Of a stretch of DNA of 64,000 bases, positions 48,709-60,100 are shown piece after piece; the stretch's first letter is position 1, and each line of letters starts with the position of its first letter. Position numbers and translations under genes: made by a program. Under the pieces are notes generated by a model, which worked only from the letters and a program-made list of their open reading frames with translations, had not been told where the DNA came from and searched no databases. Source of the DNA: Paracentrotus lividus. Lineage: Eukaryota > Echinodermata > Echinoidea > Camarodonta > Echinidae. The stretch covers positions 13,963,221-14,027,220 of the forward strand of contig CALNVZ010002974.1 of the NCBI GenBank assembly GCA_940671915.1, written 5' to 3'.

Positions 48709-51057
48709 CTGAGGGATAAAAAACAAAAATCATTAATTAGAGATGAATCGGTATTTCGAGTAATGACACATGTCAACTCATGTTGAAAGAAAGAATGGAT
48801 TCAGCAAAATATTATTTTAAATGTATTCTAAACTCACCTCCTTTATGACCCCTCTTGTTCCTTTTGTCCTCTCTCTCGAGACCTTCCCTACATGTAGAGC
48901 TATGTGCTTTTCTTGTCTATATATACTATATGTATTACTTTATATGTTGTCCCTGATGAAGATTCTGCTAGGGATCGTAAGCTCAAGCTCCTTTTTACTC
49001 AATATTCCTAAATTTACATGATATAGCATAGCCTATGACCATGCATATAATGTTTTGAAATCTAAGTGGCATTTCTAGTAGACGTACCTTAGTCCACGTA
49101 CCTCTAAATACGCGCAATGCGACGCGATATGTGCGCTCAATTTCCTCAACAATCTAGAAAAAAACAATCCAATCGAAGATATCACAAAAACTGGGGGAGA
49201 AAATCATTTATTTCTTATATTTTCATGAATTCATAAAACCATCAAAAATACACTTCATCGAGACAGAAAATGAAAATTTACATTCATTTACTGTGTGTGC
49301 GTGGACTAATGTACAGTTCAGTTTTGCCAACACAAAATTGACAAGATCGCGGAATCGACTCCGCTTGCGCATTCGCCAAATTTTTCTGTCGTAGTTTCCT
49401 CTATAAATGTTCCTTGGAATATTTGACATTTAATAGAGAGAACCATTTTCCATGTAAAGAGTGAATTATTTTACTTTTAGCAGTTGAAAACAAAGTGCGT
49501 GGACTAAGGTACCTCCATCATACTTTTAGATATTTTTTTTGGAAAAAAAAAAATGTTGTGCTCAACACCTATCAAAGATTAATACCAATGAATGACAACC
49601 AGAAAGGCACAAATTTATAGTCAATTCAGACTGAGTGCCAAAAATAAAAGAAACGACAACAACAATGACAGGTAAGGAAAGTAACTGCAAGAAGATTTTT
49701 TTTTTTTTTTAAAAGACTATTCCCTCCCCTTCTTTTTCTCCTAAAAAGATGTGCATAAAAACGGACACTCTGTTGAGAATGGGTCAACCTAGAACCCGTA
49801 TGCTTTATCACTCAGACTCACTCATAAAGATCGAGATGTACATGCAGATTTAGTTACATCATAATCAATTGTTAATTGACATTGCATTAGTGAAGGGCAA
49901 GTCCAAGCTTTTTTGCGCGGTAACAAACGGGACATTCAGAGCCAAAAATAGGGCTTGTTTATAAAATCTTAAATGAAATCTCAATCCTTTGGTATATTCC
50001 TGAAGGTACTAAGAATGTTCAACAAAAACATAAAAAATAGTTGTAATAACTCAATTCATAATTAATTTATGATCATTTATTCGTCAGTAACAAACGGGAC
50101 CGCAAAAAAAATGGTGTTTTCAAATTTTGACTTTGTTCACATATAACTCTGAATTAAAAAAGTAGATCTAAATTTGCAGAGTCATATCCTCTTAAACATG
50201 TAATAAACATTGTAAGGACATATTTTAACGTTAATACAAGTTTTCTGGCAAAGTTCAAGTTTTAAAAACTATGTCAGGTAAAAAATGGGATAGTAACACA
50301 CGGGACAATTATTCCCTGTAATATTTTTTATTAAACAATTGGTGTAGACAAGGCGTAGCAACATCTTTGTTAAAAAATCTCTCTGATAAAACAAAAGAAA
50401 CATAATACAAAACACAAATGTAAGAAAAACTTATTTTGTTTCATTTCTAAAGGTGGGAGGGTGGGTAATAAAAATTTTACATCAGCTCAGTAACTTTTGT
50501 GAGACTATTTCTGAGACCTGAATATTTTAAGTCTAAAAATATGGAAAACTATGTGCTAGGTTCGTGATATTTTCACTAGAGTTAGCCAAGAAAATATAAA
50601 AACAGAAAATACATACTTTTTGGTTGTACTCCTATGACAAACCTCTGTTTTTAATGGTTGAAAATAGCATTTTTAATGCATTTTATATTTTTTTCATGAA
50701 TATTAATGAGCCTTGTGACATCATATGACTTCGAAATGACTTTTTGACCTCATTTGCATTAAGTTCATTTCATATTCTTTATGGTGATATATGACACATT
50801 ATGTATACCTTTACAAACCCACTGACACACTTGACACAAAAATGGTCAAAAAGTCGAAAAATCACCATCTCGGGAACAAAAAGCGTGGAGGAGCGTGGAC
50901 TTGGTCTAAATAATCACTCAAATTACACAATATCAATTTAGTTCAAACATTCCCTTACACAGCTCACATAGTATGGGACCACAATAGATTTTCTAACATT
51001 TTCTTTCACTGCTACTCACCAACTTAGCATGATTTTAGAAGATTTACCAAGAGCCAT
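48549..51057 (-). CDS. Small single-pass membrane protein gene, 65 aa, two exons
   Basis: Exon 1 (51057-51020) starts MALGKSSKIMLSW and exon 2 (48708-48549) continues AGIMVVGITSFAVAK and ends HVRYANIRK with a stop. The junction falls inside the Trp codon (TG|G), with donor TTG|GTGAGTAG and acceptor TTTATCCCTCAG, so the 198-nt reading frame is continuous. Residues about 9-27 form one short hydrophobic segment, followed by a basic, charged tail (DKNRYEILKSKNRMKKINED). The size, the N-terminal membrane segment and the basic tail resemble small mitochondrial inner-membrane assembly factors, but I cannot name the family. The 2.3-kb intron holds two TIR elements. Confidence 0.7.
49084..49512. mobile_element. 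TIR element with GCGTGGACTAAGGTAC words
   Basis: GTACCTTAGTCCACG at 49084-49098 and its perfect reverse complement CGTGGACTAAGGTAC at 49498-49512 form a 15-bp TIR. A third copy (GTGCGTGGACTAATGTAC) sits at about 49296. 429 bp, within the intron of the 65-aa protein gene. Confidence 0.7.
49898..50903. mobile_element. 1.0-kb TIR element with GTAACAAACGGGAC words
   Basis: CAAGTCCAAGC (49898-49908) and GCGTGGACTTG (50893-50903) match as inverted ends at 10 of 11 positions. The 14-mer GTAACAAACGGGAC recurs at 49920 and 50087 with a one-base variant at 50293. It lacks a transposase frame. The end sequences share GTCCACG with the neighbouring 49084-49512 element, suggesting related families. Confidence 0.6.
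51020..51057 (-). CDS. Exon 1 of the 65-aa protein gene
   Basis: 38 nt from ATG, giving 12 codons plus TG of Trp. The ATG is the first in a favourable context (AGTAATAATGG). Confidence 0.65.
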
Positions 51058-51260
51058 TATTACTTTTCGTCCCAAGTCAATTGAATCACCAATAATTTAC
51101 ACAAATATGGATTCAGACGTATATTTTGGAGTCGTTTTCGTTGCAATTACTCAACAGCGAGCCACTTCATAACAATTTACACGACTTCCGGTTATGTACT
51201 AGCGACTTTAGCAGACGACATGTCAATATCAAAACAGTTATTATCTAGATTATCCTTCAA
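51058..51260. promoter_or_regulatory. Probable promoter of the 65-aa protein gene
   Basis: Directly upstream of the minus-strand ATG. It contains an ETS-type ACTTCCGG site near 51184-51191 and several CG-containing stretches in otherwise AT-rich DNA. No TATA box at a convincing position. A bidirectional role toward AAMP, about 3 kb away, is speculative. Confidence 0.35.
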
Positions 51261-51522
51261 AGGCAGATCGAGTTCATTCATGAAGGATCACAATGGTATT
51301 GGAATAGAAAACATGCATATGCAATATTTGTATCTAATTGTAAATCCCTAAGGATATATATAAGCTTTTGATAAAATTGTTTAGTCATCAAAGAACACAC
51401 ATCCCAGCATGCAGTTAACGATTATGGGACTGAAGCTTTCGGTAAAATTTTACCTACTTTCTGTTCTTACGACATATACGGTGTTAAAAATAGTACAAAA
51501 CAAAACGAAAAAAAAAAAAAAA

Positions 51523-51565
<43 letters not shown>

Positions 51566-52636
51566 GGGATATTGCCCTTCTTATCTGGCATTGTAGGCCT
51601 ATTGGTAATTTTTGGCATCATATATATATCTTTGCAAGAAGGACATGTATGAAAGAAACATGTTAACACTTTTGGGAGAAATATGATACAATTTCATTGT
51701 TTATATCACTGATAAAAGGGGGTCTAGTCATTTAGTGTCTCCAGGAATAATAGGAGTAAATTCAGAATGTACAAAACTGGTAGACAACATTATTGCTACT
51801 TATGAAAAATAACTATATATTATATACAGCCAAGTTTGTAAATTGAAAAAATGCATGCACTTTAGATGTATGTTGCAACAGTGAACCGGGGCATATAGGC
51901 TTACCCATTGGAAAGAAGAAGAAGACATTGATATTTATTACTCCTTGATCAAAACAAACATTCTGTCACATACTAGGATTCTGAAATAACTGCATTTTAT
52001 CATTGAGATCATTCTTCTGTCATATTTATGATATTATCGATTTTGTTATCTGTATAAGGTTTAATTCATTTTGGGTTGCAAGCACGTACAGAGTTATGAC
52101 TGTATTAAATGTTTGATTAAAGAAAAGAGAAGAAATTATCCATGATGAAAAATAACAATGGCAATTAACTTGCGAAGGGTGGGGGATTAGGTTTGGAAGG
52201 CGAAATACTAGTAGTTATCACCGCTGGAAATACTGTAGATCTACCTCCCAATATCTTTTTTTTTTCTTTTCTTTACCTGTCATACCACCATACTCTGAAC
52301 TAAAAAACCACTTGAAAGTACAGTGGTCGCAAGCTTCAATTATTGGGATAACAGAGTGTGCGAGGTCGGAACTTGCATGTAATTTGTCATATTGCTACTA
52401 GTTCTACAGTAAATTTTGGTAAGGTAATTCATCAATATTTATCATGTTGTTAAATATCAATTCATATTTTAAAAATTTAAATTAAAAATTGATTTCTATT
52501 TGTTGCGATTGCATGCCATGGGTTTCTAGTCATCAATCTTGAAATTAAAAGATATTGCCCCACGTATCTATTTTTGTGTAAGTTCGATTGCACCCCATCC
52601 TGCTCAAGTGCTCAAGACAAGTGCCCCTCCCCCCCC

Positions 52637-52672
<36 letters not shown>

Positions 52673-54090
52673 GGGAGGGGCTGTTAGAAAATGGGGAAAA
52701 TTATTTATTGATGACTGACTGATTGACTGAGTCACGTGAGTGAACCCTAACCCCAGGGTGATATATGTGATGACCTTCTTGATGATGTCCGATTCGATAC
52801 GGAGGGATGACGAGAGAGAGAGAGAGATGACTGGCGGAAAAGGCTGACATTTTTAAAAACACCTAACAGCACTCATGATACGATGTCAATACTTTAGTAT
52901 TGACCTCGTGGACCAAACTGCCATATTTTTGGGAAAATTTTGCAACCTTGTCAATGTTGTTTTATCTGAGGTTTTTCTCCTTTTTGCAATCACTTTCTGC
53001 TCCAAAATAGGTAGTAGTATATGTCTATGTGAATATAAGACACAGTGAATAAGTTTTGGAAAAATTCCAAATCAAAATCATGAAAAAAAAAATAAAACAT
53101 CACTGAATTTTTTTCCCTCTCCCGCCCAAAAACGTGCGGGGAAATTTTCAGAAAGTGGATTTAAAAAAATAATTTTTCATCCAAGAAGAAAAAAAGAAAA
53201 CTTAAAAACATCAGGGATAGTAAAAGGAACATCCAAACACTCAGTTATTGAAGAAAGATAAGTGAAAATGTGATTTTAAAAAGTGAAAAATTAAGTTTGT
53301 TTTCTGAAAGTTTTCTTACTGAGTCTTGTCATTAGTCCCAGATGGTTCAGTTCCTTGTGTGCCTAACAGTTAATGTTGGATCTACGCTATAGTTAGGTAC
53401 TCCCGCATAAAAATAAACAAATGCCTGAACAGTCTCGAATCATGCCTAGATCTAAATACAATCTTGAACATCTCACTTTTTAACATAAAATAATTTTAAA
53501 TTTGTGTGGAAAAACAAAACTTGTGAAAAAAGGAGCAAAACTGGTATAAATAATACACTCAAATTTGTGTAGAACTTTTGGTCACCAATTTACAATTTTC
53601 TTTTTCAGAGTGTAGAAATGTGAGAATAATCAACAATTTTACATTTTACGGTAGTTGGGGTTTATTATTTCCCAATGTATTAGTGTTCCTCTTTGAAGAG
53701 AAAAGCTTGAAATCTATTGTTCTGCATTGCATTGAGCTCAGTGATAAGTGTGCCAATTTATGCATTAAAATTTGTGAGGCATGCATGTGGGACTGCAATC
53801 TCTGAATGGGGGTACCTACTATAGATACAATCCACCTCCCCCCCCCCCCCCCCCCCCCCCCCCTCCCCACCAGTGTTTGGATGTTCCTTTCATTGCTCTT
53901 AACCGTTACTGGTTTTAATTGTATTTCTCTCTTCTAGGACTAGAATCCTAGGGTGAAATATATATATTTTAAATCCATTTCATGAAAATTCCAGAGGAAT
54001 TTACTGTTGGGGTTAACCATTTGGCATTAAAAACTCTAATACTTGTATAAAACATTCTTGTGTTTTCTACTCTTCTTTTAATATTTGCCA
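51261..54090. other. No recognised exon; homopolymer runs
   Basis: Poly(A) at 51509-51561, a C run abutting a long G run at 52624-52671, and a poly(C) run at 53837-53863. If AAMP has a non-coding first exon it should lie here, but I could not identify it. Confidence 0.45.
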
Positions 54091-54103
54091 GATCTGCCTT
54101 ACA

Positions 54104-54191
54104 ATGGACCCAAACGGAAACCAAGGGCAGGATTCCGATCCGGATGAAGGAATTGAACTTTATGATGATGAAAATAATTATGTCCCTGCAG
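54104..54191 (+). CDS. AAMP: AAMP coding exon 1
   Basis: ATG at 54104 opens MDPNGNQGQDSDPDEGIELY; 29 codons plus one base, then donor CTGCAG|GTAAGT. An acceptor-like TATTTGCCAG ends at 54091, 12 nt upstream of the ATG, suggesting an upstream 5'UTR exon. Acidic, as in the AAMP N-terminus. Confidence 0.85.
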
Positions 54192-57100
54192 GTAAGTTTG
54201 TTTTACTAATTTGGGTAAATTTATGAAAACAAAAAAATAAAATAAAAAATATAGTATGTACAATGTAGGTCCAACTACTGAAGGAAACCTTTATCGATAG
54301 CGAACTGACCAACACTGTGTGATGTCTCTTAGTGACTATGTGTTATAAATAGCTAACCTTAAAATATACCTACTATAACAACCTACAATACAACACTGTG
54401 TGATGTTTCTTAGTGACTATGTGTTATAAATAGCTAACCTTAAAATATACCTTTTTAGAAAATTATTAATAATCATCATCATGAGTGATCTGTCCTGGGA
54501 ATAAATTGATTTGTATAGGGAAAGTAAAATGTTTTGGAGGGGAAAAGTATTGCTACTTGATGATATAATTATTGGAGTATGAGTGTATCGAGTTTGTGAA
54601 TAAGTGTTTTATAAATCAAGTGGGCTTATATTATTAGGCTCAGAATGTGGCATTATGGTTTAGGAACCGGGCCAGAATTGAGTAGTTAAGGTGGTGCAAT
54701 ACAAGGCTGCTGATTTGTATTGGCTTTAAAATGATTGTTTCTGCCTACTGTAATGTCAAACTTGAAATAATCTGCTTATGTTTAGATAAAGAATCTATGA
54801 GCTGTTGCCAGACATTTTTCATAGTTTGAGTTAAACAAATTAGATATGAAACAACTATACTTTAACATGACATATTTTTTAAAGCACAAATTGTTCTTAA
54901 CTTTAATTTGCTGGAACAGAAAATGTTAAGGTAAAATGAAAAGCAATTAGAATAAGCGTTCCAATTTCAACTTTTCTTGCTCCTACCATTGAAGACAATG
55001 CCTATGTGAAAGATTCTACAGCGTCAACATGTGTTTGTAATAGTGGGTAAATGTTCTGTATCTTTGTTTCTTTTTTAAAGATGCCATAGCAAATGAAATG
55101 GGTGAGATGGATTTCTTTAATAATGATGAGATAAATCATGTTTTGTATCTATATTTCTTTTTAAAGATGCCATAGCAAATGAAATGGGTGAGATGAATTT
55201 CTTTAATAATGATGAGATAAATCATGTTTTGTATCCATATTTCTTTAAAGATGACATAGCGAATGAAATGGGTGAGATGGATTTCTATGATTATGATGAG
55301 ATGAACGATGAAGGGGATGATGATGATGAAGGAAGAGGGGTAGATGAAGAAGGAGCCATGGCTGCTGATACTCCTAAGGATGATGCTGTCACATGTTTTG
55401 ACAGTCATTCAGGTTAGAAACTACATGTTTATATGACAACTTTTCCTAATATTTATCCTATTTCTTTTAAAAATACTATGAAACTGATCATATTCTTGAC
55501 TCTATAAATACTTTGTAAAATAGGACACAAAATTATAAATTACCATTGGATCTTCTCATTATTGGTATTTATGTTTATAAACTTGTTGTTCATTATATCG
55601 GATATTGCATAATTATTATTTATGACTGATTAGGTGCTGTGTTCTGCTGTGACGTACATCCCTGTGGTGGATGTTTGGCCGTCACTGGAGGGGAAGATGA
55701 TAAGGCATACATCTGGAATACAACCACCGGGGAGTCAGTTTTAGAATGCACAGGTGAGACAAGATCTCTCGATTTATATCCACTTGGTCTGACAGCAGTT
55801 GGTCTAATTCTCTATCTTTCTAATACCACATGGGCTAAACCCATTTGGTCTACTAACAATTTGGTCTAATTTAACCTTGGCCTAATACATACTTTGTCTA
55901 ATTCTCACTTGGTCTAATTGTGAATTCATCTAAAAGCCTTGTTACTGGAAGTGACCCAAGTTATGATAGACCAAGTGGACATTAGACAACCTGGACATTA
56001 GACGAACTGGGAATTAGACATAATGGTAAATCGGCGAAATGGTAATTAGACTAAAAGTTAATTAGACGAACTGGTTGTAGACAAAATGGAATTAGACCAT
56101 GTGGGATGAGACCAAATGGATATAAGTCAAAGTGGGTTTAGACCAAGTGGCAATTTATCAATCTCTCAATTATCAAACCTTATCTAGGAATCTTGAGAAT
56201 CAAATTGCTGGATTATATTGCTTAAATGGATCATGTGGATTATATACGGTTGCAAAGTATTACAAACTGGCAGCAATCGTAGCAAATTTGTACCATCAAA
56301 CCTGAACGCAAAAATATGCATAATTTTAGCCTAAAGCTAACCAATAGCACAATTTTATTCCATATCCTAGCCCTACATCTTTGACTAAATAGAATACAAA
56401 GTAAATCCATAGCAAATGTCAGATCACTGTTAGATATCAAAACTATTCATTGAGAAGTTGATGGACAGAAACTATAATTTTAACTGATGAAAATCTCTTC
56501 ACAATTTTGTCACCTACCTTGTGAAAGATATATCCTTGTTTGAAGATGGAATGTTCTGTATTGATAATACTGTATTTAAAAGTACAACCAATATGCAGTT
56601 AAACTCTCATTCGAACAACCAATATGTTGAGATATTTCCTTATTTTTCATTTAGGGCACACCGACTCTGTGACGTGTGTGTGTTTCAGCTACGATGGGGA
56701 ACTGGTTGCAACAGGCGACATGAACGGTACAATCAAAGTGTGGAAGCTAGCAGACAAAGATGAGATCTGGACATATGAATGCACAGATTTAGAGGTTGGT
56801 ATTGACCAAATATCCACATTGAACTCAAGGAAGAATACCTACAGCTTTAGTTTGGAATTTTCTGTAAAGTCACAATGTATCTAATTCTGGAATTATAAAA
56901 ATAAAAAATAATGTGACATTGTCTACAATTTTGAATGAACTTTACTACTTTTTAGTGATGAACCAATCAAACGAATACTCTTTTGTTATACCTTTATACA
57001 CATTTAAATAACATATCACTCCTTTGTTTATTATACCCTCTGTACTATATATTACCTCCCCCCCCTCTCTCTCTTAAAGTTACACACACTCTTACTCTCT

Positions 57101-60100
57101 CTCTCTCTCTCTCTCCTCTCCTTCTGTATGTATTTTCATCTTTCTTGTCCTCTCTCTCTCTCTCTATCATCTTCATTAATTTAAACATATTTTTGGAGTA
57201 TTTGTGCATGTAGTTGCCACGATTAACTATGTCTCAAAGCATTTATTTTGTAATCTTAGTGTACACATTCAATTCAATTTGTTTGTTTTCCACAATAAAG
57301 AAAGTGCAAAGATGTTCATTACATGAATCAAATCAATTCAGACATGTGCTTTCAATATTAATTTTTTAAAATAAAAAATAGATATATACTATTATTTGTA
57401 TTTTATATCCCCTATTTTCCCACTGCAGTGGCTGAAATGGCATACAGGTGCAAACGTTCTCCTTGGCGGCACCGTTGAGGGCAGTGTTTGGATGTGGAAG
57501 ATACCGTCTGGTGACTGTAAGATGATGCAGGGACATGGTTGCCATCTTACTTGCGGAAAGATATTCCCTGATGGTAAATTATTATGTTCCTGAATACCTT
57601 TATATATTTTCCAAATTTAGCAACTATTATTGACAAGAAAAGACATTCACCTGGGCAATTCTATGATTAGTTATGTTACAATTTATGGTCATTTTAACTC
57701 TACGGTTGGCTTCTTCATGAAGATGCTTTGATATCGTCTGTTTTGTTTTGTTTGTGTGTATACCTCTAAAAAACAATTACTTCACACTTTAAAACAGAAT
57801 CATGAGACACATTTCCCTTCATAATGATAAGAACTTATATCTTGTTTTTATGCCTCCGCCACCGAAGGTGGTGCTGGAGGCATCATGTTTTCGGGTTGTC
57901 CGTCCGTACGTTTGTACGTCCGTACGTCCTGTTTGCTCGTTATCGCGATATCTCAAGAACCAATTGAGATATGAGCTTCAAACTTAGTGGTATTATGTAT
58001 CATCATAGGAAGACAATCTGATTAGATTTTGGAGTATGTAGGTCAAAGGTCAAGGGTCACAGAGGTCAAATTGTGAAATTCCATGTAAATGAGTTCGTAT
58101 CGCAATATCTCAAGAACCAGTTGAGATGTGAGCCTCAAACTTAAGGGTAGTATGCATCATCATTGGACGACGATCTGTTTAGATTTTGGAGTATGTAGGT
58201 CAAAGGTCAAGGGTCACAGAGGTCAAATTGTAAAATTCCATGTGTTGAGTTCATTTTCGTGATATCTTGAGAACCAGTTGAGATATGAGCTTCAAACTTA
58301 TAGGTAGTATGTATCACCATAGGAAGATGATCTGTTTAGATTTTGAAGTATGTAGGTCAAAGGTTTAAGGGTCACAGAGGTCAAAATGTGAAATTCCATG
58401 TACAAACTTGTGCCCTATGCCAATGTGCCATATATTTTTCTGATCTGGCAATGGCGGAGGCATATATTTCGACCGCGCGCGGTCGAGGATTCATCTTGTT
58501 AAATTATGACATAACAAAAAGAGGACATGGAAAAAAATATGACAAGATTTTGTTCCCAGAGTAGTGGCAAACTAGGTTAAACTAAATCAAACTGACATTC
58601 ATCTTCTTATTCTTGTGTCCTTTCTCTCATTGCCATGTTTGATTATATAATTATACCTGACTGTTTACATTTGAAAGATCATAATTTATCTTTTCTTAGG
58701 GGTATCAGAATCTGAAACTGAATCTTAATTAGGCTCTACCAAACAATCCCATTAGGTGAAAGAGTAGTAAGATCAGCTAGGGAGCAGGGGTTGGCCAGAA
58801 GAGGGAATTGTAGAAGGTGACTGACCGTACTGGTGACTGATGGTCTCCTCCTCTCCGCATTCGCATACTGGCTATCCGTCAGTGTTGATGCCCCATTTGA
58901 CCATTTGATATTCATGAAAGAGCAATATTCGTTATTGAAAAGGCCACCCAGTAAAGAGGACATGAATAAGTGAATAAATGTTATTGCCATTATCTTGGTG
59001 AGTTATATATGATACTGTATATCATTGTATTAATATCTTAAAATTGTTCTTCAACTTCAGGAAAGAGATGTTGTGTAGGTTACAAAGATGGCTCAATTAA
59101 AGTGTGGGATTTAAAACAAACTTCAAGTGTATTTCATTTCAAAGGTAAGAACAAGAAGTTTTCTTTTTAATGTTTTAATTTCATTAGTTTATACACATTG
59201 TGTAATTCAATTTCTTTCCTTAAATTGGTGATGATAATGGAGTAAACATAGGAAAACCATTCATTCTATATTTTTTGACATATTTGAATCTAATTATGTG
59301 CTTCCTTAAACTTTCAAATCTCACTTATTAGCGTATTTCAGCGCACAGAGAAAGATGTTTTGTAAATGTCGCTATAAAAGGAACTGAACATCGTAATTAT
59401 TTAACATTTAAGTAATATATCACATTGAGTCATATCAATCTCACACTCTTTTATAGATGTGAATGGACACGAGGGAGATGTGACCACGTTAGACTGTCAC
59501 CATGACAACATCTTAGCTCTGTCAGGTTCAGTTGATGGAACAGCCAAACTTCTGAATAGTAATACAGGAAAGGTAAATAGATTAGCATGATATTTTGTCC
59601 CTTCTATAATTCCCCAGTCATATCTTTTTGGTTGTTTTTATGTGGATTTATGTGACTTGGATTAGGGACCTGTTGCATAAAGAGCTACTATTATAGTAAC
59701 TTTGCCATCAATGGTAACTACCAAAGTAACGTTGCTGAATATCCAATCAAAATGCAGTATTTCATGAAAGTTACCATTTATGACAAAGTTACGCCATGGG
59801 GTCCAGGAGTTGGCTGGGTGTTATTGTTCATTGTCAGCTCTCTGCATCACCCTCCAAACTGACTTTGATCGGACCCATGTTTAAATCCCAATCTCATGTT
59901 TCAGATGTTGATGTTAAAGTTGGTTATGCACGTAAGTGATTATAGATGATTGGTACATATGTATGTCAATACCCAATCAACCAACCAACCAACTTTATGT
60001 AATGAGTAACTGGTGATTTATGTCATTTACATCAGATTCTTGACCTAATGTATTTTTATGCCTCCGCCACCGAAGGTGGTGCCGGAGGCATCATGTTTTC

